From NCBI RefSeq assembly GCF_021404465.1, contig NZ_JABFTT010000018.1:1-64000 (forward strand): 64,000 nucleotides of DNA. Direction: 5' to 3'. Position 1 is the stretch's first letter. Each line of letters starts with the position of its first letter. Below, one piece after another: positions 8,856-17,348 of the stretch. The position numbers were made by a program, and so were the translations under genes. Under the pieces are notes generated by a model that worked only from the letters and a program-made list of their open reading frames with translations, did no database searches and was not told where the DNA came from. Source of the stretch: Billgrantia zhangzhouensis (GTDB lineage Bacteria > Pseudomonadota > Gammaproteobacteria > Pseudomonadales > Halomonadaceae).

Positions 8856-10372
8856 GCGACAGCCTGTCGGCCCTGCCCCCATCGGGGAGAGAGTGGTGGC
8901 GGGGCAAGTCGCCTGGCCTGCGCCTGGCCCGGCATACCCTGGGCCTGGTGGCACTGGCGGTGCTGCTGGTACCTTTTGCCGACCTTGCCGTCCACACCCG
9001 CGATCCCTGGGGAGAACTCGGCCGCATGGCGGCCGGCCTGGTTTGGCCCGCCTGGGGCGCGCTGGAGTCGCCTTTCTCGGCGCTCGGCCTCACCGTGGCG
9101 GTGGCACTGTGGGGTACGCTTGCCGGGGTGATCCTGGGCTTTCCCCTGGCCCTGCTGTTCGCCCGTTCGCGACTGGTCAGGGCCGGTTGCGCCTTCGTGC
9201 GTGCCATTCACGAGTTGTTCTGGGCGCTGTTGTTTCTGCAGGTGTTCGGCCTCTCGGCGCTCACTGCCCTGGCAGCCCTGGCGATTCCCTACGCCGGCAT
9301 CTTCGCCAAGGTCTATGCCGAGATCCTCGAGCAGACCCCGCGCGCGCCGCGCGATGCCCTGCCGCCCGGCAGCGGTCGGCTGGCGCGCTTTGTCTATGCC
9401 GAGCTGCCGCTGGCCTGGCCCCAGCTCGCCGCCTATACCCGTTACCGCTTCGAATGCGGCCTGCGCGCCAGCGTGCTGCTCGGCTTCGTCGGCCTGCCGA
9501 CCCTGGGCTTCCATCTAGAGACGGCGTTTCGCGAGGGACGCTACCACGAGGCGGGGGCGCTGCTGTGGCTGTTCTACCTGTTGATCGCCAGCCTGCCGTG
9601 GTGGGGACACAAGCGCTTGATACCGCTGCTGCTGGTGGGCGGTGCCTGGCTGCTCGGCCCCTGGCCAAGCGTGGACGGCGCGCTGCTGTGGCGCTTCGTC
9701 TCCGAGGATATCTGGCCAGCGGCGCTGCTGGCCGGCGATTGGGCAGGGCTGGTGGAATGGCTGGCGCGCATCCCGTCGCTGGGACCGGCCATCGGCAATA
9801 CCCTACTGCTGGGACTGCTCGGCACCGTGGGGGCACTGCTGGTGGCGCTGGCGCTGTGGCCGCTGGCCAGCCGCCACTTCGGCAACCACGCCACCCGCCT
9901 GGCCGGACACGGCGCGCTGATTTTCCTGCGCTCGACGCCGGAGCTGATGCTGGCGTTCGTCTTCCTGCTGCTGCTCGGCCCCTCGCTGCTGCCCGCCTGG
10001 CTGGCCCTGGCACTGCACAATGGCGCCCTGATCGCCTTCCTGGCGGCACGCCACGCCGACGCTATCACCCCCGGCATGCCAGGCCTACCGGCCAGTGGAC
10101 GCCTGGCCTACGAGCTGCTGCCGCGGGTCTACCCGGGGATCCTGGCACTACTCTACTACCGCGCCGAGGTGATCCTGCGCGAAACGGCGATCCTCGGCAT
10201 GCTGGGCATCGCCACCTTGGGCTTCTATATCGAGGAGGGCTTCGATTATCTGATGTTCGACGTAGCCTTCTTCCTGCTGCTCGTCACCGCCATGCTCAAC
10301 ATTGCCGTGGACGCCCTCTCGCGGCGGCTGCGACCGCGAGAGGCGCCACTCGATGACCCCTGCGCACGCTAA
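8852..10372 (+). CDS. Fused two-domain PhnE-type ABC permease
   Basis: The 506-residue membrane protein holds two permease domains in one chain: about 1-270 and 280-506. Each has its own ATPase-contact loop (PRAPRDALPPGSGRLARF near 168 and ASGRLAYELLPRVYP near 412). PhnE-type systems often have one or two separate permeases, so the fusion gives a complete importer from three genes. The start is GTG at 8852, inside the end of the ATPase gene. It converges with ridA, with 17 bases between stops. Confidence 0.83.
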   Translation: MSDSLSALPPSGREWWRGKSPGLRLARHTLGLVALAVLLVPFADLAVHTRDPWGELGRMAAGLVWPAWGALESPFSALGLTVAVALWGTLAGVILGFPLALLFARSRLVRAGCAFVRAIHELFWALLFLQVFGLSALTALAALAIPYAGIFAKVYAEILEQTPRAPRDALPPGSGRLARFVYAELPLAWPQLAAYTRYRFECGLRASVLLGFVGLPTLGFHLETAFREGRYHEAGALLWLFYLLIASLPWWGHKRLIPLLLVGGAWLLGPWPSVDGALLWRFVSEDIWPAALLAGDWAGLVEWLARIPSLGPAIGNTLLLGLLGTVGALLVALALWPLASRHFGNHATRLAGHGALIFLRSTPELMLAFVFLLLLGPSLLPAWLALALHNGALIAFLAARHADAITPGMPGLPASGRLAYELLPRVYPGILALLYYRAEVILRETAILGMLGIATLGFYIEEGFDYLMFDVAFFLLLVTAMLNIAVDALSRRLRPREAPLDDPCAR

Positions 10373-10389
10373 GGATCAAGGACCTAGCG

Positions 10390-10767
10390 TCAGTAGGGAG
10401 AGTCGCCGCCGGTGACGACTGTGGCCGTGACGGTGATCTCCACCCTGAGTTCATCGGCGGGCATGGGCGCGCAGACGCAAGTGCGCGCCGGCGCATGGCC
10501 GGTGGGAACCCAGGCATCCCACACCGCGTTCATGGCGGCGAAATCGCTGCCGTCCTTGAGGTAGATCGTCGCCGTGAGCAGGTGCTCACGGTCGGACCCG
10601 ATCTCGGCGAGCAGCGCATCCACCCGGGCCAGCATGCTCTCGGTCTGCTCGGTGATATCGCCATGGCGCGCCTCGGGGCCGGCCACCTGGCCGCACAGGT
10701 AGGCGATGCCGTTGTGAATGACGGCGCGGCTCATGCGTGCCTTGGTATCGTGACGGACGATGGTCAT
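10390..10767 (-). CDS. RidA/YjgF family reactive-intermediate deaminase
   Basis: RidA-type proteins hydrolyse reactive enamine/imine intermediates released by PLP enzymes. The 125 residues match the family. The substrate-binding arginine lies in [10 protein letters not shown] and the glutamate in [16 protein letters not shown] is the typical N-terminal strand. The ATG at 10767 has GGAGG eight bases upstream, which rejects the longer reading from 10941. It lies 82 bases downstream of the Usp gene on the same strand. With the PLP enzymes DoeD and EutB in this window a housekeeping role is easy to imagine, but no link is shown. Confidence 0.85.
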   Translation of the reverse strand: MTIVRHDTKARMSRAVIHNGIAYLCGQVAGPEARHGDITEQTESMLARVDALLAEIGSDREHLLTATIYLKDGSDFAAMNAVWDAWVPTGHAPARTCVCAPMPADELRVEITVTATVVTGGDSPY

Positions 10768-10849
10768 GCGGGTGTTTCCTCCAGTGAGTGTGAGCGGACG
10801 ATAGACCGTCATGCTACCGGCAACCGGCCGGCGCCGTAAGTCATCCGGT

Positions 10850-11704
10850 CTAGCGCAGCAGCAGAACCGGCACCTTGGCTCGACGCAGCATGGCGGTAGT
10901 GGTACTGCCCACCAGCAGGTGGCGGATGCGCGAGTGGCCATAGGCGCCCATCACCAGCAGGTCGATGACATTCTCTTCCTGATAGGCGCGCAGCGTCTCC
11001 TCCACCTCGCCGGCACGGATCACACCCTCGGCCGCGTGGCCGGCCTCGCGCAGCGTGGCCAGCGCCCAGTCGAGTTGCGAACGGTGGTCGCCGGTCTCGG
11101 CACCGATGATTACCACATGCACCGGAATGCCGTTGAACATCGGGCTTCTGGCCAGCATCTCGACACCCTTGCGGGTGGTCTTGCTGCCGTCGAAGGCGAG
11201 CATCACCCGCTCGGGGCGCGTGAAGGTCTCCGGCACCATCAGGATCGGCCGGTGCAGGGTGCGCACTACCCGCTCCAGGTTGGAGCCCAGATGCTCGCTG
11301 GCCTTATGAGCGGTCTCGCCGCGCTTGCCCAGCACCAGCAGGCGAACTTCATCCTGCAGCTCGGCCAAGGTCTCGACCAGTGTACCGTTGCGCTGCCGCG
11401 TGCCAGGGTTACCCACGCCGTCTTCAAATGCACGCTCGCAGGCTGCCTGGAGCATCAGCCTGCCCTGTTCCTGGGCCACCTTGGCGCGCCGTTCGTCAAG
11501 CTGCGAGAGCTCCTCGAGCAGGTGTTCACGGGAACCCAGCCCGATGTTGCCCGAGAGGTCCGGCTCGGCGGTCTGGGGGTGGTTGTCCACCACGTGCAGG
11601 AAGGTCAGCGGCGCACCGAGCGCCAGGCTGGCCCAGGCGGCGTAGTCGCACACCCCGGTGGAGAACTGCGAGCCGTCGATGGCGGCCATTACCTGTTCAG
11701 TCAT
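10850..11704 (-). CDS. Universal stress protein, tandem UspA domains
   Basis: This 284-residue protein has two Usp domains (about 1-145 and 150-284). The first begins [20 protein letters not shown] and the second [18 protein letters not shown]. The C-terminal domain has the ATP-binding pattern [19 protein letters not shown], so nucleotide binding is likely there. AAGGAG precedes the ATG at 11704. It sits 13 bases after the SulP remnant. Usp genes often accompany SulP anion transporters, and here the partner is broken, so this protein may now act alone. Confidence 0.88.
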   Translation of the reverse strand: MTEQVMAAIDGSQFSTGVCDYAAWASLALGAPLTFLHVVDNHPQTAEPDLSGNIGLGSREHLLEELSQLDERRAKVAQEQGRLMLQAACERAFEDGVGNPGTRQRNGTLVETLAELQDEVRLLVLGKRGETAHKASEHLGSNLERVVRTLHRPILMVPETFTRPERVMLAFDGSKTTRKGVEMLARSPMFNGIPVHVVIIGAETGDHRSQLDWALATLREAGHAAEGVIRAGEVEETLRAYQEENVIDLLVMGAYGHSRIRHLLVGSTTTAMLRRAKVPVLLLR

Positions 11705-11717
11705 CGTTCTTCGCTCC

Positions 11718-12303
11718 TTAGTGTCCACCCATCAATTTCTCGACGGCCACCGGGTCATCGTGGATGGCATAGCGGTCGACGATGGTGGCGCTCGCCTCGT
11801 TGAGCCCGATCAGTTCCACCTCGGTGCCTTCACGGCGGAACTTGATCACCACGCGGTCCAGCGTCTGTACCGCGGTGATGTCCCAGAAATGCGCGAGCGA
11901 GAGGTCGATGGTGACCTTTTCCACGCTCTCCTTGAAGTCGAAGGCGTTACCGAAGCGCTCGGAGGAAGCGAAGAATACCTGGCCCACCACCTGGTAGACG
12001 CGTCGCCGCCCTTCGTCCGTCTCCTCGGAACCGATATAAAGAATATTGCCCACCTTGTTGGCAAAGAACATCGCCGCCAGCAGCACGACGACGAACACGC
12101 CGATAGCCAGGTTGTGCGTGCCGACGGTCACCGCCACGGAGGCCTGCATGACGACGTTGGTACTCATGGGGTGCTTCCTGGTCGACGCCGGCGATGATGG
12201 AGAAGGCAATGGCCTCGGGAATCAGGGCCAATGCGACCACGATACCGGCGAGGGTGTCGCCCTTGATGTTGGAGAACCAGTCTTGCTTGATGGATCGGAT
12301 CAT
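11718..12303 (-). pseudogene. SulP-family anion transporter gene with a large internal deletion and frameshift
   Basis: The N-terminal start of a SulP permease is clear from ATG 12303 ([20 protein letters not shown], then [20 protein letters not shown]). At about 12181 the reading jumps in a different frame to the last transmembrane segment and STAS domain of the same family ([20 protein letters not shown], then [38 protein letters not shown]) ending at 11718. A normal SulP protein has about 500 residues; by my recall some 365 are missing, including nearly all membrane helices. Translation from the original start runs out of frame to 11947. An ATG at 12167 with AGGA upstream could still yield a 149-residue one-helix STAS protein. 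Loss of transport is certain if the sequence is correct. Confidence 0.85.
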
Positions 12304-12641
12304 TCTTCGGTCTAGTCGATGGGTTGCATACCAGCCGGCGCCAGCACCGGAAAGTACCAGGGAGCGAGTCGCAAGCGTCCCTTGGCTTGGCGTCGAGGAC
12401 GCCGCCCTGGGGCTGATCAAATAGGACTCAATGAAAAAGCGGGTACGGGCGAGGTGCCCGTGACATCGGTTGATGTCGAGCGGTGGTGAGCCGATGACGG
12501 CATCACCCGGGGAGAGAGAACGCTAGGGCGGCGTGGCCAGCCCGGTTAGAGGAGTCAGCACGTTGCGTTGCGCCCTTAATCGAGGAAACTCGCGGGGCCC
12601 GGTTTTCGACCTGGCACGCCCCTCGCGAGCGGCGCATGTTA
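12304..12641. other. Intergenic region between EamA and SulP genes, with a possible minus-strand terminator
   Basis: There is no gene here. On the minus strand ACGGGC-acctc-GCCCGT (12461-12445) makes a perfect 6-bp stem, and TTTTT follows six bases later (ending about 12433). This could terminate EamA transcription, though the T run is not adjacent to the stem. The rest shows nothing I can name; it should include the promoter of the SulP/Usp/RidA unit. Confidence 0.4.
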
Positions 12642-13556
12642 TCAGAGACCACGCGGCGCTGCACCCTGAGCCCGCAGGCGCCGCTCGAGACGGCGTTCGT
12701 ATAGGCCCTTGGCCAGCAGCGTACCGAGCACCAGGGCACCCCCACCCAGCGCCACCGGCGCCGGGCGTTCGTTGAGCAGCCACCATACCCACAACGTGCC
12801 CACCACCACCTCGAGCAGCATCAACAACCCCACCTCGGCGGCGGGCAGGTAGAGCGGGCCGCGCTGGATCAGGGTAAAGCCCAGCGGCAGCAGCACCAGG
12901 CACAGCAACACCAGCAGCAACAGGCTGTCGACAGGTGGCAGGGCAATGCCGCCGCCGGCCAGGCCGAACAGCGCCGCCACGGCCGCGACGATCAATCCGG
13001 ACAGCGTGAGCATGGGGCTCATGTCGACGCCAGGCCGGGTGCGGCAGAGCGTAAAGTTGGCCGCCAGCGCCGTCGCCGCCAACAGGGCGAAGCCGTTGCC
13101 CACCCACGAGCCCGCCCCCGCATCGTCGAGCACGATCAGCGAGGTACCGACCAGGCACAGCCAAATGGCAAGCCAGGTGCGCCTGGGCAACCGCTCAGCG
13201 AGAAATAGCCGCGACAGGAGCGCCGCGATCAGCGGCGCGCCGGCCAGGATCATCAAGACGTTACCGCCCTTGGTGTACTGATTGCCGAGCACGAAGCCGA
13301 AGGTGGAAAGGCTGAACAACGATGCCACGCCGAGACCGGTCCAGCCACAACGGCGATAAGCGGCAAGGATGCCGCTCCCGTGACGAGCGAGCATGATGAT
13401 GACGAAGCCCAGCGCGGTGAGCAGCCCGCGCCATAGCAGGATCTCGCTGTCGGGCAACCCGATCAGCTTGATCAGCAAGGCATCGGGAGAAATGATCAGC
13501 GCACCGCCACCGGTCAGCAACAGCCCCTGTTGGCGGTGCGAAAGAGAATGGAACAA
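12642..13556 (-). CDS. EamA/DMT-superfamily transporter
   Basis: This is an inner-membrane permease of about 304 residues with ten predicted helices in two EamA halves (about 12-140 and 150-290). The second half has PLYLPAAEVGLLMLLEVVVG, the usual end of the drug/metabolite transporter fold. The substrate is unknown. The start is uncertain: the reading opens at a TTG (13556) with GAGG upstream, and the frame stays open upstream of it without a good ATG. It lies downstream of the stomatin gene on the same strand but beyond a strong stem-loop, so it may be transcribed separately. Confidence 0.8.
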   Translation of the reverse strand: MFHSLSHRQQGLLLTGGGALIISPDALLIKLIGLPDSEILLWRGLLTALGFVIIMLARHGSGILAAYRRCGWTGLGVASLFSLSTFGFVLGNQYTKGGNVLMILAGAPLIAALLSRLFLAERLPRRTWLAIWLCLVGTSLIVLDDAGAGSWVGNGFALLAATALAANFTLCRTRPGVDMSPMLTLSGLIVAAVAALFGLAGGGIALPPVDSLLLLVLLCLVLLPLGFTLIQRGPLYLPAAEVGLLMLLEVVVGTLWVWWLLNERPAPVALGGGALVLGTLLAKGLYERRLERRLRAQGAAPRGL

Positions 13557-13590
13557 GGCGACCTCGTCTTCCGTCAGGCCACCTCAGGAT

Positions 13591-13612
13591 GCCATGCCCA
13601 GGCGGGCATGGC
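13591..13612. terminator. Strong stem-loop after the stomatin gene
   Basis: GCCATGCCC-aggc-GGGCATGGC is a perfect 9-bp hairpin beginning nine bases after the stop codon of the stomatin gene. Neither strand has a real T tract after it, so it may be a weak or factor-aided terminator or an RNA-stabilising stem. Confidence 0.5.
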
Positions 13613-13621
13613 ACGTTTCGT

Positions 13622-14425
13622 TCAGCCCTCGCCCAGGTCGTCTGGTCTCGTTCCCGCGTTGCGCGCCTGGGCGGCCGGAGAGGCCTTCATGTGCCTGAAC
13701 GCCTCCATGATGTCCATCGGCAGCGGGAAGACGATGGTCGAGGCGTTCTTGTTGCTCATGTCGCTCATGGTCTGCAGGTAACGCAGCTGCAGGGCGGCGG
13801 AGTTCTCGGCCATGACGTTGGCCGCCTCGACCAGCTTCTTGGAGGCCTGCAGCTCGCCCTCGGCGTGGATCACCTTGGCGCGCCGCTCGCGCTCGGCCTC
13901 GGCCTGGCGGGCGATGGCGCGAATCATGCTCTCGTTGAGGTCGACATGCTTGATCTCGACGTTGGCCACCTTGATGCCCCACTCCTCGGTCTGGGCGTCG
14001 ATGATCTCCTGGATGTCGTCGTTGAGCTTGTCGCGCTCGGAGAGCATCTCGTCGAGATCGTGCTTGCCGAGTACCGAACGCAGGGTGGTCTGAGCCAACT
14101 GACTGGTGGCCACGGAAAAGTTCTCGACCTGGATGATCGCCTTCTCCGGATCGACCACGCGGAAGTAGAGCACCGCGTTGACCTTGACCGTGACGTTGTC
14201 CTGGGAAATGACGTCCTGTTCCGGCACGTCCATGGTGATCACGCGCAGGTCCACCACGCTCATCTGCTGAATACCGGGGATGACGATGATCAGCCCCGGC
14301 CCCTTCACCGACTGGAAACGGCCAAGGAAGAAGATCACGCCACGCTTGTACTCCGGCAGGATGCGGATCGACGCGGCGATCAGCATGAACAGCAATACTA
14401 CTGGCACGAGATATTGAATCATCAT
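13622..14425 (-). CDS. SPFH/stomatin-like membrane protein (slipin type)
   Basis: A 267-residue band-7 protein with an N-terminal membrane segment (about 4-22), the SPFH domain ([14 protein letters not shown] to about 190) and a coiled-coil tail rich in Ala/Glu ([20 protein letters not shown]). Slipins oligomerise on the inner membrane and act with NfeD proteases in membrane quality control, which fits the gene directly upstream. AAGGAG stands seven bases before the second of two possible starts (ATG 14425). The gap to nfeD is 71 bases. Confidence 0.9.
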   Translation of the reverse strand: MMIQYLVPVVLLFMLIAASIRILPEYKRGVIFFLGRFQSVKGPGLIIVIPGIQQMSVVDLRVITMDVPEQDVISQDNVTVKVNAVLYFRVVDPEKAIIQVENFSVATSQLAQTTLRSVLGKHDLDEMLSERDKLNDDIQEIIDAQTEEWGIKVANVEIKHVDLNESMIRAIARQAEAERERRAKVIHAEGELQASKKLVEAANVMAENSAALQLRYLQTMSDMSNKNASTIVFPLPMDIMEAFRHMKASPAAQARNAGTRPDDLGEG

Positions 14426-14496
14426 GAGCACTCTCCTTGATGTATCGGGCCCTGACGGTTCAAGGGCAAGGTTGCATCAACGCGAATCCATCACGT

Positions 14497-15951
14497 TCAC
14501 GACGGGGTCCGGTCGGCGGGCTCGACCTCGAGCGTCAGTCCTTCGACTGCCACCACCCGAGCCTCCTGCCCGCGCCGCAGGGCCGAGCTGCTGCGAGCTC
14601 TCCAGCGCTCGCCCTGCAGCCGCACGTGTCCCTCCTGATCGAAATCCTCCAACGCCACCGCATGGCTGCCGACGAGCTGCTCCTGGCCGGTACGGGCCGG
14701 GCGTCGGCGCAGGCCAGTGAAGCGAACCATCACCCATAGCATGAGCCCCGCGGCGAGCAGGGCAATACCGCCGATCATGGGCAGCGATACGGCGATCTGG
14801 TCGGAATCCATCAGCATCACCGAGCCGATCACGAAGGCCACGATCCCCCCCATGCCGAGAATGCCGAAGCTTGGCATCAGCGCCTCGCCCACGATCAGGC
14901 CGAGCCCGACCAGGATCAGCGCCAGGCCGGCATAGTTGATCGGCAGCAACTGGAAGGCGAACAGTGCGAGTAATAGAGAGATCACGCCGATGGTGCCCGG
15001 CACCAGGGCGCCCGGGTTGGAAAGTTCGAAGATCAGCCCGTAGAAGCCGATGATCATCAGGAAGTAGGCCACGTTGGGATTGGTGATGACCTGCAGCAGC
15101 TCGGTGCGCCAGTCGGGATCGAAGCGTTCGATGGCCAGGTCGGCCGTCTCCAAGGTGCGCTCGCCACGCTCCATTACCACGTCGCGGCCATCGATCTGCT
15201 CGAGCAGGTCTTCGATGTCGCGCGCCACCACGTCGACCACGTTCATCTCGAGGGCCTCGCGGGAAGTCAGGTTGACCGCCTCGCGCACCGCTTCCTCGGC
15301 CCAGTCGGCATTGCGGTCGTGGCGCTCGGCCAGGCTGCGAATGTAATAGACCGCATCCTCGAGTACCTTGCGTTCCATGGCGGTCTCGCCACGCCGGCGA
15401 CTATCGGCCGGTTCGTCGTTTGCCTGTTCTTCCTCAGCGGCCTCCTCCCCATTGGCACCGTTATCCACCTCTTCTCCGTTGGCCTCGTCGTCGTCAGGAT
15501 CGTCCATGCCGGGAAAGCCGCCGCCCATCTGTACCGGCGTGGCCGATCCCAGGTGCGTCGCGGGCGCCATGGCGGCCACGTGGCTGCCATAAAGCAGGTA
15601 GGTGCCGGCACTGGCGGCTCGCGCGCCGCTGGGAGAGACATAGATGGCGACGGGCACCGGTGAGGTCAGCATGGCGCGGATCATGCTGCGCATGGTGGCA
15701 TCGAGCCCACCCGGGGTGTCCATCTGCACGACCACGAGTTCGGCATCGCCCTCGGCGGCGCGCTGCAACCCGCGCTCGAAATAGTCGCCGGTAGCCGGCC
15801 CGATGGCGCCCTCCACCGTCATGACCAAGGCGATGCGCCCATTCTCCTGGGCCTGGCTCTGCCACGCCAATAGGCCACCTCCAAGGACCAGACACAGAAA
15901 GCTCGCCCACAGCACAAGACGGTGAAACCAGACGGCACGGCGCACGCTCAT
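14497..15951 (-). CDS. nfeD: NfeD-family membrane serine protease (ClpP class)
   Basis: The long form of NfeD (484 residues) has an N-terminal signal/anchor (about 10-34) and a ClpP-like protease domain with MDTPGG near 78-83. The nucleophile serine lies in SGARAASAG (Ser114) and a candidate lysine in AMERKVLEDA near 200. Then come four to five membrane helices (about 295-430) and a C-terminal OB-fold domain. An unusually acidic insert (about 150-185, rich in Asp/Glu/Asn) interrupts the protease domain. In this family the protease cleaves stomatin partners, and the stomatin gene follows on the same strand. Confidence 0.9.
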   Translation of the reverse strand: MSVRRAVWFHRLVLWASFLCLVLGGGLLAWQSQAQENGRIALVMTVEGAIGPATGDYFERGLQRAAEGDAELVVVQMDTPGGLDATMRSMIRAMLTSPVPVAIYVSPSGARAASAGTYLLYGSHVAAMAPATHLGSATPVQMGGGFPGMDDPDDDEANGEEVDNGANGEEAAEEEQANDEPADSRRRGETAMERKVLEDAVYYIRSLAERHDRNADWAEEAVREAVNLTSREALEMNVVDVVARDIEDLLEQIDGRDVVMERGERTLETADLAIERFDPDWRTELLQVITNPNVAYFLMIIGFYGLIFELSNPGALVPGTIGVISLLLALFAFQLLPINYAGLALILVGLGLIVGEALMPSFGILGMGGIVAFVIGSVMLMDSDQIAVSLPMIGGIALLAAGLMLWVMVRFTGLRRRPARTGQEQLVGSHAVALEDFDQEGHVRLQGERWRARSSSALRRGQEARVVAVEGLTLEVEPADRTPS

Positions 15952-16008
15952 GACAAACTTTCCTCGCGTCGTGATACGGGTATGCTTGTTAAGACCCCAC
16001 TCGTGGTG

Positions 16009-16026
16009 TTTCAGTTTCTACTGAAA
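16009..16026. promoter_or_regulatory. Small inverted repeat in the nfeD/ynjB divergent spacer
   Basis: TTTCAGT-ttct-ACTGAAA is a perfect 7-bp inverted repeat with a 4-base centre, between the divergent nfeD and ynjB-like genes. The symmetry suits a dimeric regulator, but no regulator gene is adjacent. Confidence 0.35.
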
Positions 16027-16088
16027 TCAGGTTAGCAGGCAGTACAGAGAAAGCCGAACCCACCGCAAGGCTTCGAAGGAAGACGACG

Positions 16089-17294
16089 ATGACGATGTTC
16101 CGCTCCCTTGCCGCCCTCCTCGTGCTGACGTTTTCCTCCCCTTGTCTTGCTCTAGCCAGCGACTGGGAAGCAATCCTCGACGAAGCTCGCGGCCAGGCTG
16201 TCTACTGGCACACCTGGGCCGGCGACACACGGATCAACGACTACGTCGATTGGGTAAAGCGCCGGGTCAGGGACGAGTACGCGGTCGAACTGGTGCACGT
16301 CAAGATCGATGACACCGGCTCCGCCGTCTCCCGGGTGCTGGCCGAGCGCAGCGCGGGCAATCACGACGATGGCAGCGTCGATCTGGTCTGGCTCAACGGC
16401 GAGAACTTCGCCGCCATGAAGGAAAACGACCTGCTCTACGGCCCCTTCGCCGAGCAGTTGCCGAATTTTTCCCTGACCCATCCTGAGCACAATCCCGAGG
16501 TAGTCACCGACTTCACCCTGCCCACGGAAGGCTATGAGTCGCCTTGGGGCAAGGCGCAGATCACCTTCTACTACGACGCCGCGGAACTCGAAGAAGAGCC
16601 GCCGCGCAACATGGCGCAGTTGCTCGCCTGGGCTGAGATCAATCCCGGGCGCTTCACCTATCCGCGCATCCCCGACTTCCTCGGCAGCACCTTTCTCAAG
16701 CAGGCGCTGATCGCCCTGACCAACGACAACGACGCCCTCTACGAGCCGGTGGTACAGAGCGATTTCGAGACCGTTACCGCGCCACTGTGGGAATACCTGG
16801 ATGCCCTGCATCCCCACCTGTGGCGCAGCGGCCGGCAATTTCCCGCCAATGGTCCCGAGCTGCGTCGCCTGATGAGCGATGGCGAGCTGACGCTGGCCTT
16901 CACCTTCAACCCGGCGGAGCCGGCCGCCGCGGTGGCCGACTCCGAGCTGCCCGAGTCGACCCGCAGCTACGTCCTCGAGGGCGGCACTCTGGGCAACGTG
17001 CACTTCGTCGCCATTCCGTTCAATTCACCTCGCCGGGCCGGCGCCATGGTCGTGGCCAACTTCCTGCTTTCACCCGAGGCCCAGGCACGCAAGCAGGACC
17101 TCTCAGTATGGGGCGACCCCACCGTGCTCGATGTAACACGCCTCGACGCTGAGACCCGCTCGCTGTTCGAGCAGCGGAGCGACAATCCTGCCCTGCCGCC
17201 GCCGGAGGCGCTGGCCGAAACCCTGCCGGAACCGCACCCGAGCTGGATGACGGCGCTGCAGGGCGCCTGGCAGGCACGCTACGTCGATCGCTAG
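16089..17294 (+). CDS. ynjB: YnjB-like ABC transporter substrate-binding protein
   Basis: A periplasmic binding protein of 401 residues with a signal peptide (about 1-23). Characteristic blocks are VYWHTWAGDTRINDYVDWV, VDLVWLNGENFAAMKEN, SPWGKAQITFYYDA and VHFVAIPFNSP, matching the YnjB family close to iron/thiamine-type binding proteins. GGAAG lies upstream of ATG 16089; a second ATG two codons on is also possible. The family's substrate is not established. It heads a three-gene transporter unit with the permease 54 bases downstream. Confidence 0.85.
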   Translation: MTMFRSLAALLVLTFSSPCLALASDWEAILDEARGQAVYWHTWAGDTRINDYVDWVKRRVRDEYAVELVHVKIDDTGSAVSRVLAERSAGNHDDGSVDLVWLNGENFAAMKENDLLYGPFAEQLPNFSLTHPEHNPEVVTDFTLPTEGYESPWGKAQITFYYDAAELEEEPPRNMAQLLAWAEINPGRFTYPRIPDFLGSTFLKQALIALTNDNDALYEPVVQSDFETVTAPLWEYLDALHPHLWRSGRQFPANGPELRRLMSDGELTLAFTFNPAEPAAAVADSELPESTRSYVLEGGTLGNVHFVAIPFNSPRRAGAMVVANFLLSPEAQARKQDLSVWGDPTVLDVTRLDAETRSLFEQRSDNPALPPPEALAETLPEPHPSWMTALQGAWQARYVDR

Positions 17295-17348
17295 GACACG
17301 CTGAAGATGCACCCACCGACACCACCTGGCAGCAGGTAGCGCGCTTTG

